DNA of 27,179 nt from Oscillospiraceae bacterium. GTDB lineage: Bacteria > Bacillota_A > Clostridia > Oscillospirales > Oscillospiraceae. The position numbers and the translations under genes were made by a program. The stretch is from NCBI GenBank assembly GCA_017481325.1, contig JAFUPG010000079.1:1-27179 (forward strand), read 5' to 3'. Under the pieces are notes generated by a model, which worked only from the letters and a program-made list of their open reading frames with translations, searched no databases and was not told the origin of the DNA. This document shows positions 14,099 to 20,827 of the stretch, in pieces. The first letter of the stretch is position 1, and every line of letters starts with the position of its first letter.

Positions 14099-14702
14099 AT
14101 TCGTCGTTCTCGCCGTGCCGGGCAGAAATGGCGGAGATCTCGTAGGCGGTGCGCTGTTGCGGCGTGCCGTCCAGCATTTTGATGTAGTCCCGGCTCTGCA
14201 GCCGCCCCTCCAGCTGCAGCACAGAGCCCACAGGCAGCACCGCCGTCTCCTGAGCACAGCGCCCCCATAGAATACAGGGCAGATAATCCGCCCGATGATA
14301 AGCCCGGTTTACGGCCAGCATAATATCGCAGATCTCCCGACCCAGAGGGGTACGGCGGTAGATGGGCTCCTTGCAGATCACGCCCCGGAGACAGACCCGA
14401 TTTTCGTGGGCGCTGTCAGAGGGGAGGAGCTCCTCAGCCAAAACGGAGATAATCAGCTTTCTCCCACTGCCGCAGCGGTTGTTAAAGGAGCGGATCTGGC
14501 CGGAAATGTACAGTCCCTCGCCCTCTGTGATGGGGCAAGCCTCTAAAAGCTCCCTTGGGGCCAGAACCGGTAGCCGATCCACCGCCCCGGACAGCCGCAT
14601 GACCTCCAATTCAAAGCGAAAAAACTGCCGTCCGTGGTTGCTGTGCGAATACACCGGCGCACAGATCGGACAGCCGATCAATTCAATATGGTTTTGCTCC
14701 AT
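14097..14702 (-). CDS. SSB-like protein with two OB-type domains
   Basis: A 201-residue protein distinct from housekeeping SSB. Residues about 105-195 read like an SSB OB fold (NRVCLRGVICKEPIYRRTP, then LAVNRAYHRADYLPCILWG, then VGSVLQLEGRLQSRDY). Residues about 5-95 look like a second, more diverged OB domain (ELIGCPICAPVYSHSNHG, then GLYISGQIRSF). It lacks the acidic DDDIPF-like tip that canonical SSB uses to recruit partners, although the last residues are acidic (HGENDE). GAGGTGG precedes the ATG at short distance. It is monocistronic. A role in ssDNA binding is likely; the process is unknown. Confidence 0.7.
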   Translation of the reverse strand: MEQNHIELIGCPICAPVYSHSNHGRQFFRFELEVMRLSGAVDRLPVLAPRELLEACPITEGEGLYISGQIRSFNNRCGSGRKLIISVLAEELLPSDSAHENRVCLRGVICKEPIYRRTPLGREICDIMLAVNRAYHRADYLPCILWGRCAQETAVLPVGSVLQLEGRLQSRDYIKMLDGTPQQRTAYEISAISARHGENDE

Positions 14703-14878
14703 TATCCCACCTCGTTCATTGTCTTATGTGAGAGTATATTCGCCCCGGGGGGCAGATATGAGCCGCATAGAACAAAGAAATCGGGAGAAACTGAAACAAA
14801 GGCCGACTACAAATACACTGGGCATGGAATTGAGTTAAGGCAAATTGATGTTGATCGGTGAGTTAATGGTTAATCGCA

Positions 14879-14957
14879 CGAATAACTGAGGTATCGGCAG
14901 CGCCGATGAATTAAGATCCGTGCCGGAGGCACACCGTTATTAGTCATTAGTTATTCG
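14879..14957. repeat. foldable intergenic repeat-like element
   Basis: In the gene-free stretch 14703-15015, CGAATAACT (14879-14887) and AGTTATTCG (14949-14957) form a 9-pair outer stem. It encloses two hairpins: ATCGGC-AGC-GCCGAT (14893-14907) and GTGCC-GGA-GGCAC (14920-14932). The flanks are rich in TTAAT/ATTAG runs. This layout resembles short palindromic intergenic repeats or MITE-like elements; with one copy visible this cannot be confirmed. The rest of the stretch holds no convincing gene or strong promoter. Confidence 0.45.
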
Positions 14958-15015
14958 TTCCAAAACAGACCGATAGTTTCCCCTTTGCCTTCTCTGTGGC
15001 AGAAAGGAGCGTTTT

Positions 15016-15372
15016 ATGAAACACAAATTTGGCCCCTATGTCGCCGGGGCTTTGGCAGGGGCCATCAATGGTCTCTTTGGCGCCGGCGGTGGGATGCTGC
15101 TGCTCCCGGTGCTGGAAAAAACCACCGATTTGGAGGAAAAGGAGCGTTTTGCCTGTGCGGTTTGTATTATTTTGCCCCTTTCTCTCATTTCCGCCGGGGT
15201 CTATTTTCTGCGGGGCGGCAGTTTTGCGGCAGAGTCCCTCCCCTATTTGATCGGCGGCGCTCTGGGCGGTGTCATCGCCGGTCTGGCGCTGAAAAAGGTC
15301 TCCGCCCTGTGGCTCCACCGACTTCTGGGTGTTTTTATTCTCTGGGGCGGCATCCGCCTCCTTTGCCAATGA
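15016..15372 (+). CDS. TSUP (TauE/SafE) family half-transporter, N-terminal-type
   Basis: A 118-residue membrane protein, about half the usual ~250 residues of the TauE/SafE family, which exports sulfite, sulfonates or other small anions. It shows the repeat signature NGLFGAGGGMLLLPVLE near residue 18 and about four hydrophobic helices. AAAGGAG lies 8 bases upstream of the ATG. Its TGA overlaps the ATG of the next half-transporter (ATGA), so the two products are probably made together and pair to form one eight-helix carrier. The substrate is unknown. Confidence 0.82.
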   Translation: MKHKFGPYVAGALAGAINGLFGAGGGMLLLPVLEKTTDLEEKERFACAVCIILPLSLISAGVYFLRGGSFAAESLPYLIGGALGGVIAGLALKKVSALWLHRLLGVFILWGGIRLLCQ

Positions 15373-15746
15373 GCGCTCTGTTTGCCGGTCTGGCAGGACT
15401 GGTCTGCGGTGTGTTTTCCGGCCTGGGCATTGGCGGCGGAACCCTGCTCATGGTCTGGATGACCGCTGTGGTCGGTCTGGAGCAGCAGGCCGCTCAAGGG
15501 ATCAACCTGCTCTATTTCCTCCCCACCGCTGCCTGTGCCCTGTTTTTCCATATAAAAAACCGCCTGATCCGCTGGCGTGTGGTACTGCCTGCCATTGCCA
15601 CCGGCTGCCTCGTTGCCGCCGTGGCGGCATTTTTGGCAACGGCCATGGACACAGGACTCTTACGCAAGCTGTTCGGCGGTTTTTTGATCTTAGTTGGAAT
15701 TCGGGAGCTGTTTACGGCTCAGCGCCGTGCCAGGAAGGACAAATAG
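15369..15746 (+). CDS. TSUP (TauE/SafE) family half-transporter, C-terminal-type
   Basis: A 125-residue membrane protein with the same family signature (GVFSGLGIGGGTLLMVWM) near residue 13 and about four helices, ending in a basic tail (QRRARKDK). It corresponds to the second repeat of a full TSUP carrier. The start at 15369 overlaps the preceding stop by 4 bases; the frame is open further upstream, but that part is only the other gene read in a wrong frame. The last 28 bases overlap the end of ruvX on the opposite strand. Confidence 0.82.
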   Translation: MSALFAGLAGLVCGVFSGLGIGGGTLLMVWMTAVVGLEQQAAQGINLLYFLPTAACALFFHIKNRLIRWRVVLPAIATGCLVAAVAAFLATAMDTGLLRKLFGGFLILVGIRELFTAQRRARKDK

Positions 15747-16135
15747 CCCTCCAAAATCAGGGAAGCGGCCACGGCATCCACGGTGTTCTTCCTTTTTTTG
15801 CCGTGGTAATTGCATTCCGAGAGGATGTTGTGGGCCTCCACGGTGGTGCGGCGCTCGTCCCAGAGCTTGACCTCAATGCCGCAGGTCTCCTCCACCAGAG
15901 CGGCAAATTCACGGTACAGGTCTGCCCGGGGGCCTTCGCTGCCGTCCATATTTCGGGGAAAGCCCATAACCAGCAGCTGTGCACCGCTCTCCTTGACCAG
16001 CCGCTGGATCTCCAGGGCGGTCTTTTTGGCGTTGCGGCTATGGATCACCGTGGTCTGCCCCACGATCATGCCCATGGCATCGGAAATGGCAATGCCGGTT
16101 CGGGCATCGCCGTAGTCAATGGCAAGAACTCTCAT
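15719..16135 (-). CDS. ruvX: Holliday junction resolvase-like RNase H-fold protein RuvX/YqgF
   Basis: A 138-residue YqgF-family nuclease, implicated in Holliday junction resolution and pre-16S rRNA 5' end processing. Motifs are VLAIDYGDARTGIAISD with the first catalytic Asp at 7, GFPRNMDGSEGPRA, WDERRTTVEA and TVDAVAASLILEGYL carrying the last acidic residue. Length is typical. The start overlaps the stop of the upstream membrane protein gene by 4 bases, so translation is coupled. Its 3' end overlaps the opposing TSUP gene, and no terminator separates them. Confidence 0.93.
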   Translation of the reverse strand: MRVLAIDYGDARTGIAISDAMGMIVGQTTVIHSRNAKKTALEIQRLVKESGAQLLVMGFPRNMDGSEGPRADLYREFAALVEETCGIEVKLWDERRTTVEAHNILSECNYHGKKRKNTVDAVAASLILEGYLSFLARR

Positions 16136-16878
16136 TTTTTCTTTTTCTCCTTTTCTTTATGCAAGGGCAGCCACAGAGCCAGCACCACGGTGCAGCCCAG
16201 AAGGGTTCCGATCAGCAGGGGCAGTCCATACATGGCACCGGCCACTGCATCGCCCCGAGTCAGGGTGAAATAGAGGAAAATTGCCTTCACCACAGTGCCG
16301 GACAGAGCGCCTGCCACCAGCGCCCAGGCCTTGGGAAAACGGCAGACCAGACACCACAGCGCCGCAAAGAGCAGAAAGCTGCCCACAATAGCAATAAAAA
16401 ACACCGTCAAAAGGGAGGAGGATGCCTCCACCTGCAGCAGCTGCGCCAGAGCGGTCAGGAAGGCCAGGGCGAGGCAGGCCCACAGCACGCTGGCTGCCGC
16501 TCCCACCACCAGCACCACCTGAAACAGGGTGTCGGAGAAGCGAATCCGGTTTTTCAGGGGATATTTTTTTGCCAGATATACGCCGAAGAGCCAGCAGAGG
16601 CTGACATAAATCAGCTCAGCGAGGATCAGCCAGATAATCTGCCAGGGTTTACAGGCAAGCCCCATAATGGCCCAGCCGGTGAGCGGTGTGGCAACAGCCA
16701 GGATCGCACCGCAGCGCCAGCCCTCCAGCAGCACTGCCAGCAACAAAAATGCCCCGATCAGCGCCCCGGAGAAATACACAGAAACCAAGCCCAGTGCCTG
16801 GGCACCCAGGCTCAGCACAAAAAGAAAGATCAATAAGGTCCAGAATTTTTTACCCAATTTCCGCACAGGAAACCACAT
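16132..16878 (-). CDS. multi-span membrane protein, ECF S-component-like
   Basis: A 248-residue very hydrophobic protein with about six helices, a basic N-terminus (VRKLGKKFW) and a Lys/Glu-rich C-terminal tail (KEKEKKKK). The segment GALIGAFLLLAVLLEGWRCGAILAVATPLTG resembles substrate-binding (S) components of ECF vitamin/metal transporters, but the match is weak. AGAAAGG directly abuts the ATG, so a GTG four codons later may be the true start. It is coupled to ruvX by a 4-base overlap. Function is unassigned. Confidence 0.65.
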   Translation of the reverse strand: MWFPVRKLGKKFWTLLIFLFVLSLGAQALGLVSVYFSGALIGAFLLLAVLLEGWRCGAILAVATPLTGWAIMGLACKPWQIIWLILAELIYVSLCWLFGVYLAKKYPLKNRIRFSDTLFQVVLVVGAAASVLWACLALAFLTALAQLLQVEASSSLLTVFFIAIVGSFLLFAALWCLVCRFPKAWALVAGALSGTVVKAIFLYFTLTRGDAVAGAMYGLPLLIGTLLGCTVVLALWLPLHKEKEKKKK

Positions 16879-16894
16879 CCTTTCTCTGTCCTAC

Positions 16895-16923
16895 ATTATA
16901 TCCTGTTTTAAATCAAAATACAA
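16895..16923 (-). promoter_or_regulatory. promoter of the membrane protein-ruvX pair
   Basis: TTGTAT (16918-16923), 17-base spacer, perfect TATAAT (16895-16900). The start near 16888 would leave a leader of only about 10 bases. Confidence 0.6.
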
Positions 16924-16960
16924 GCCCCGTACCGCACAGCTTTCCCATGGAAGGCAGCGC

Positions 16961-16998
16961 AAAAAACAGGGAACGGACCTACCTTTCCGTTCCCTGTT
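16961..16998 (-). terminator. Rho-independent terminator of trpB2
   Basis: A 13-pair stem AACAGGGAACGGA/TCCGTTCCCTGTT (16965-16977 with 16986-16998, 8-base loop) is followed on the minus strand by a T-run. It lies 18 bases after the trpB2 stop. Confidence 0.88.
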
Positions 16999-17016
16999 CT
17001 GATTTATTGGGTTAGC

Positions 17017-18381
17017 TTACTCCACCTTGGGCAGTCGGCTGAGGCTCTTTTGAATCTCCTCGTCGGTGGGGACGTAGTCGGTCATCTCGCCGTCGTTGAA
17101 CTTCTTGTAGGCGTAGAGGTCGAAATAGCCGGTGCCCGTGAGGCCGAAGACGATGGTCTTCTCCTCTCCGGTCTCCTTGCACTTCAGCGCCTCGTCAATG
17201 GCCACACGGATGGCGTGGCTGCTCTCGGGGGCAGGCAGGATGCCCTCCACCCGGGCAAAGGTCTGGGCGGCATCGAAAACCTCGGTCTGGCTGACGCTTC
17301 TGGCCTCCATGAGACCGTCATGGTAGAGCTGGGAGAGGATACTGCTCATGCCGTGGTAGCGCAAGCCGCCGGCATGGTTTGCAGCCGGCATAAAGCCGCT
17401 GCCCAGGGTGTACATCTTGGCCAGGGGGCAGACAGCGCCGGTATCGCAGTAGTCATAGGCATACTTGCCACGGGTCAGGCTGGGGCAGGAGGCAGGCTCT
17501 ACGGCGATGATCTGCATATCCGCCTCTCCACGGAGCTTCTGACCCACAAAAGGCGAGATCAGACCGCCCAGATTGGAACCGCCACCGGCGCAGCCGATGA
17601 TGATATCGGGCTTAATGTCGTACTTATCCAGAGCTGCCTTGGTCTCCAGGCCGATGACGGTCTGGTGGATCAGAACCTGGGACAGCACGCTGCCCAATAC
17701 ATAACGGTAGCCCTCCTTCCCCGCTGCGGCCTCCACTGCCTCGGAGATGGCGCAACCCAGAGAGCCACCGGTGCCGGGGAACTGGGCATTGATCTTCTTG
17801 CCCACCTCGGTGGTCATGGAGGGAGAGGGGGTCACATGGGCGCCGTAGGTGCGCATGACCTCCCGACGGAAGGGCTTCTGCTCGTAGGAGACCTTGACCA
17901 TGTAGACATTGCAGTCCAGGTCAAAATAAGAGCAGGCCATGGACAGGGCAGTGCCCCACTGTCCGGCGCCGGTCTCGGTGGTCACACCCTTGAGCCCCTG
18001 TTCCTTGGCATAGTAGGCCTGGGCAATGGCGGAGTTGAGCTTATGAGAGCCGGAGGTGTTGTTGCCCTCGAATTTATAGTAGATGTGGGCAGGGGTACCC
18101 AGCTTCTTCTCCAGGCAGTAGGCTCTGACCAGAGGCGAGGGGCGGTACATCTTGTAAAAATCCAGAATTTCATGAGGAATGGGGATATAGGCATTGGTCT
18201 CGTCCAGCTCCTGCTTGGCCAGTTCTTCGCAGAAGACCTTCGACAGCTCCTCCACGGTCATGGGTTCCATGGTGGCTGGATTCAGGAGGGGTGCAGGCTT
18301 GTTCTTCATGTCCGCACGGACATTGTACCACGCACGGGGCAATTCAGACTCTTCCAAATAGATCTTATAGGGGATTTCCAT
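17017..18381 (-). CDS. trpB: TrpB2-type tryptophan synthase beta chain
   Basis: A PLP enzyme joining indole and serine to tryptophan. The 454 residues and the N-terminal region (YKIYLEESELPRAWYNVRAD) are of the longer TrpB2 type, which need not partner TrpA. The PLP lysine lies in SGSHKLNSAIAQ (about 114) and the phosphate loop is GCAGGGSNLGG (about 265). AAAGGAGC lies 7 bases before the ATG at 18381; the longer open frame upstream is T-box leader. It is a single gene with its own terminator and tryptophan T-box, with no trpA or other trp genes in the window, so indole salvage is a likely role. Confidence 0.93.
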   Translation of the reverse strand: MEIPYKIYLEESELPRAWYNVRADMKNKPAPLLNPATMEPMTVEELSKVFCEELAKQELDETNAYIPIPHEILDFYKMYRPSPLVRAYCLEKKLGTPAHIYYKFEGNNTSGSHKLNSAIAQAYYAKEQGLKGVTTETGAGQWGTALSMACSYFDLDCNVYMVKVSYEQKPFRREVMRTYGAHVTPSPSMTTEVGKKINAQFPGTGGSLGCAISEAVEAAAGKEGYRYVLGSVLSQVLIHQTVIGLETKAALDKYDIKPDIIIGCAGGGSNLGGLISPFVGQKLRGEADMQIIAVEPASCPSLTRGKYAYDYCDTGAVCPLAKMYTLGSGFMPAANHAGGLRYHGMSSILSQLYHDGLMEARSVSQTEVFDAAQTFARVEGILPAPESSHAIRVAIDEALKCKETGEEKTIVFGLTGTGYFDLYAYKKFNDGEMTDYVPTDEEIQKSLSRLPKVE

Positions 18382-18405
18382 AACAATAGCTCCTTTCGGG
18401 GGCAT

Positions 18406-18439
18406 AAAAAAGCTGCCCCAACCAATTACGCTGGGACAG
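18406..18439 (-). terminator. intrinsic terminator of the T-box
   Basis: CTGTCCCA (18432-18439) pairs with TGGGGCAG (18413-18420) across an 11-base loop and is followed by T6. It overlaps the competing antiterminator region. Confidence 0.88.
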
Positions 18440-18659
18440 GAAATATTCCTGCGGTGCCACCCGGCTTGACGCATTGCGTCCACTTTGTGCGTACCGACAT
18501 ACGCTGACCCTGGTAACGGATGGTCTGATCCGTCTCGCCTACTATTGTATTCAGCTCGCCCTCAGCTGCCCATTCGGCCCGCTCTTCCATACCGCACTCC
18601 CACCCACGGCGGCTCTCTGTGATTTCGGAAACAGACTTACTTACGCAGCTTCAACGGTT
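18406..18659 (-). ncRNA. tryptophan T-box riboswitch
   Basis: The leader between the promoter and trpB2 contains the hallmark T-box sequence GGGTGGCACCGCAGG (18448-18462), which pairs with uncharged tRNA. It also has a Stem I with AGAGAG and GGGTGG motifs. The probable specifier is GAA followed by TGG, the Trp codon (18570-18572). When tRNA-Trp is uncharged the antiterminator forms and trpB2 is read; otherwise the terminator at 18406-18439 forms. The Trp specifier agrees with the gene controlled. Confidence 0.93.
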
Positions 18660-18665
18660 TACAGT

Positions 18666-18694
18666 ATTAAACCACATATCTTGAAAAAAGTCAA
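18666..18694 (-). promoter_or_regulatory. promoter of the T-box/trpB2 transcript
   Basis: TTGACT (18689-18694), 17-base spacer, TTTAAT (18666-18671), with a start near 18659 at the head of the T-box. Confidence 0.8.
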
Positions 18695-18706
18695 GAATTA
18701 TTCTTG
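18692..18706. promoter_or_regulatory. 7-1-7 palindrome, possible PerR/Fur-family operator
   Basis: CAAGAATTATTCTTG is a perfect 7-1-7 inverted repeat, the geometry of PerR/Fur boxes (PerR consensus TTATAATNATTATAA, matched in its AAT-N-ATT core). It overlaps the -35 boxes of both divergent promoters. Rubrerythrin genes are known PerR targets in clostridia. The regulator's identity is inference. Confidence 0.5.
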
Positions 18707-18732
18707 CCTTTTGGGATAAAATTTGGTATGCT
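18704..18732 (+). promoter_or_regulatory. promoter of the rubrerythrin gene
   Basis: TTGCCT (18704-18709), 17-base spacer, TATGCT (18727-18732). Confidence 0.65.
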
Positions 18733-18771
18733 GAGTATATCCAACAAAATCCAAATTGGAGGTAATGTCAA

Positions 18772-19305
18772 ATGAAATATGCAGGCACCAAAACCGAGCA
18801 GAACCTGAGAGATGCCTTTGCAGGCGAAAGCCAGGCTCGCAACAAGTACACCTATTTCGCCAGCGTGGCCAAGAAGGAAGGCTATGAGCAGATCTCCGCC
18901 CTCTTCCTGAAGACCGCCGAGAACGAAAAGGAACACGCCAAGCTGTGGTTCAAGGAGCTGGGTGAGCTGGGCAACACCGCCGAGAATCTGGCCGCTGCCG
19001 CCGAGGGCGAGAACTACGAGTGGACGGATATGTACGCCAATTTCGCCAAGGATGCCGATGAGGAAGGCTTCCATGAGCTGGCCGCCAAGTTCCGTGCTGT
19101 CGCCGCCATTGAGAAGTCCCACGAGGAGCGCTATCTGGCACTGCTGAACAATGTGCAGATGCAGGCCGTCTTTGAGAAGGCCGGCGAGACCATGTGGGAG
19201 TGCCGCAACTGCGGTCACCTTGTAGTGGGCAAGCAGGCTCCCCAGCTCTGCCCCGTTTGCGCCCATCCCCAGGCCTATTTCGAAGTCAGAGCCGAGAATT
19301 ATTGA
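18772..19305 (+). CDS. rbr: rubrerythrin
   Basis: A cytoplasmic non-haem iron peroxidase that reduces hydrogen peroxide in anaerobes. The 177 residues contain a four-helix diiron domain with [21 protein letters not shown] and then the paired ligands in [11 protein letters not shown] and [10 protein letters not shown]. The C-terminal rubredoxin-like Fe(Cys)4 site is CRNCG and [11 protein letters not shown]. All expected ligands are present. GGAGG lies about 9 bases before the ATG. It is monocistronic, with its own promoter and terminator, and is divergent from trpB2 with a shared palindrome. Confidence 0.96.
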   Translation: MKYAGTKTEQNLRDAFAGESQARNKYTYFASVAKKEGYEQISALFLKTAENEKEHAKLWFKELGELGNTAENLAAAAEGENYEWTDMYANFAKDADEEGFHELAAKFRAVAAIEKSHEERYLALLNNVQMQAVFEKAGETMWECRNCGHLVVGKQAPQLCPVCAHPQAYFEVRAENY

Positions 19306-19316
19306 GTTCTTTCACT

Positions 19317-19352
19317 GCCGCAGCTTCCCAACGGGAGGCTGCGGCCTTTTTT
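19317..19352 (+). terminator. terminator of the rubrerythrin gene
   Basis: A 13-pair stem GCCGCAGCTTCCC/GGGAGGCTGCGGC (19317-19329 with 19333-19345) has one G-U pair and a short AAC loop, followed by T6 on the plus strand. Confidence 0.88.
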
Positions 19353-19353
19353 C

Positions 19354-19382
19354 TTGACTTCCGGCGGTGGGGGCGGTATGAT
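19354..19382 (+). promoter_or_regulatory. promoter of the AEC transporter gene
   Basis: TTGACT (19354-19359), 17-base GC-rich spacer, TATGAT (19377-19382). It lies directly behind the rubrerythrin terminator. Confidence 0.75.
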
Positions 19383-19407
19383 AAGAGGGTAAAAGGAGGT
19401 TGATAGG

Positions 19408-20325
19408 ATGCAGTTTGACGGCATAGTATTCTTTGTTCTGGCCATTGCGGTGGGCTATTTCTTCGCCCGGTGGAGGTTGGTGCCTGCCAAGGCGGCGGAT
19501 GTGCTGCCACCGGTGCTTTTGAATGTATTCTTCCCTGCCCTTCTCTTCAGTTCCTTCTCCTCCATCGATGCCGAGGAACTGGTGACCCTGGGGCTGCCAA
19601 CGGTGGTCTGTACCCTGGTTTTCAGCCTGCTCTCCTCCCTGCTCTGCGTGCTGATTTTGCGGAAGAAGTCCGTGGACGTGAAGAAGCTGCTGCGCTTTAT
19701 CGGCGGCATCGGCAATACATCCTTCGTCTGCGTGCCGCTGATGAGCTTTTTCTTCACTGAGCAGCAGATGGTCATTGTGTATATCCACGGCGCTGTGATG
19801 GATTTCCTGATTTGGGGCGTACATCACCAGCTGTTCCGTGGGGGCGAGAGGAACATGGGCGCTGCCCTGAAGAAGATCTTCACCAGCCCCTGTCTCATTG
19901 CCGTGGTGCTGGGCATTGTCTGCTCCGTGCTGCGGGTGCAGCTGCCCTCCTTCATCAGCTATCCTATGAAGACCATGGCCGGTGCTGTGTCTCCCCTGTC
20001 TCTGGTTTTTATCGGTATTTTGATCCAGAATTACGGCGTTTTCTCCTGGATTCGGGAAAAAATCGCCATTTTCTACACCTTCTGGAAGGTGCTGCTCCTG
20101 CCTGCGGTGGTCTTTGTCAGTCTGTACTTTTTCCTGCCCCTGGAGACGGTGCTGGTGCTGACGCTGCTCTTCGGCTCCCCCGGCCCCATCAGCTCCGTAG
20201 TCTGGAGCAAGGAATACGGCGGCGATCCCAAGCTGGCAGTGAACTGCCTGATCCCCTCTACCCTGCTCTATTTTATTACCGCCGGAGCCGCCCTGCTCCT
20301 GCTGACAGGTTACGGCCTGCTGTAA
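19408..20325 (+). CDS. AEC-family (auxin efflux carrier-like) transporter
   Basis: A 305-residue integral membrane protein of the bile acid/auxin carrier superfamily, whose bacterial members move malate, malonate or other carboxylates. The first repeat has LLNVFFPALLFSSFSSI (about 37-53) and the second PVSLVF-like AVSPLSLVFIGILIQ (about 194-208). Near the end lies SPGPISSVVWSKEYGGDPKLA. About eight to ten helices are evident. AGGAGG lies 8 bases before the ATG. It is convergent with the aconitase-X operon and shares its terminator; a substrate link to that pathway is possible but not shown. Confidence 0.87.
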   Translation: MQFDGIVFFVLAIAVGYFFARWRLVPAKAADVLPPVLLNVFFPALLFSSFSSIDAEELVTLGLPTVVCTLVFSLLSSLLCVLILRKKSVDVKKLLRFIGGIGNTSFVCVPLMSFFFTEQQMVIVYIHGAVMDFLIWGVHHQLFRGGERNMGAALKKIFTSPCLIAVVLGIVCSVLRVQLPSFISYPMKTMAGAVSPLSLVFIGILIQNYGVFSWIREKIAIFYTFWKVLLLPAVVFVSLYFFLPLETVLVLTLLFGSPGPISSVVWSKEYGGDPKLAVNCLIPSTLLYFITAGAALLLLTGYGLL

Positions 20326-20338
20326 TACAATAAAAATC

Positions 20339-20374
20339 CGCTGCCTCCCGTTAATTTGGGAGGCAGCGTTTTTT
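20339..20374. terminator. bidirectional terminator between AEC and aconitase-X genes
   Basis: An 11-pair stem CGCTGCCTCCC/GGGAGGCAGCG (20339-20349 with 20358-20368) has T6 on the plus strand and ATTTTTATT on the minus strand. It serves both convergent units. Confidence 0.9.
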
Positions 20375-20381
20375 GTTCTCT

Positions 20382-20825
20382 TTATTCTACGCAGACAAGA
20401 CCGTCTGCTTTAACGGTGATCTTCATACCGTCCTTGACGTAGTTCAGGAACTCGTCGCCCAGGCAGTCGATGACAGGCATGGTGATGCCATCTACCCACA
20501 CATCTGCCAGCACGGCACCGGCAGCGGCCAGGGAGTCGATATGGTTGGCAAAGAGCATACAGGCAGGATTGCGCTCCATGGCGCAGGCGCAGTACAGCAC
20601 CAGGCCGCCGGTGGTGGAGCCGATGGTCTGGGGCAGGCACAGAGCCTTGCCGATGAGGGGCTTGCCGTGGAGCTCTTCGTTATTCTGGTCGCCGCATTTG
20701 ACTTCCTTGTCTCCGAACTGCAGCGCCATCTGCAGGGAGGCCAGGGTATTAAAGCCCTGCTTGGTGACCACGGCCTCTGCAGTGACCTCGCCGGGGGTTA
20801 CCACTCTACCTTGAAACTGTTTCAT
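20382..20825 (-). CDS. aconitase X small (swivel-domain) subunit
   Basis: A 147-residue protein of the DUF126/aconitase-X swivel family, the small partner of the AcnX dehydratase. Features include a KQFQGRVVTPGEVTAEAVVT start, SLQMALQFGDKEV, HGKPLIGKALCLPQTIGSTTG with the active-site-type Ser/Thr segment, and PVIDCLGDEFL. The start lies 2 bases after the large-subunit stop, with GGGAGGG inside the end of that gene. It is the last gene of the operon. Known AcnX enzymes dehydrate cis-3-hydroxy-L-proline or mevalonate-5-phosphate; the substrate here is not decided. Confidence 0.88.
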   Translation of the reverse strand: MKQFQGRVVTPGEVTAEAVVTKQGFNTLASLQMALQFGDKEVKCGDQNNEELHGKPLIGKALCLPQTIGSTTGGLVLYCACAMERNPACMLFANHIDSLAAAGAVLADVWVDGITMPVIDCLGDEFLNYVKDGMKITVKADGLVCVE

Positions 20826-20827
20826 TC

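Noticed and set aside
14703..14760. TATACT-like -10 box upstream of the SSB-like gene
   Set aside because: No acceptable -35 box at 16-18 bases and no extended -10 were found, so it is not listed as a promoter.
17050..18507. 485-codon plus-strand frame opposite trpB2
   Set aside because: It is antisense to a certain enzyme and its T-box, and rich in Gly/Leu/His mirror codons.
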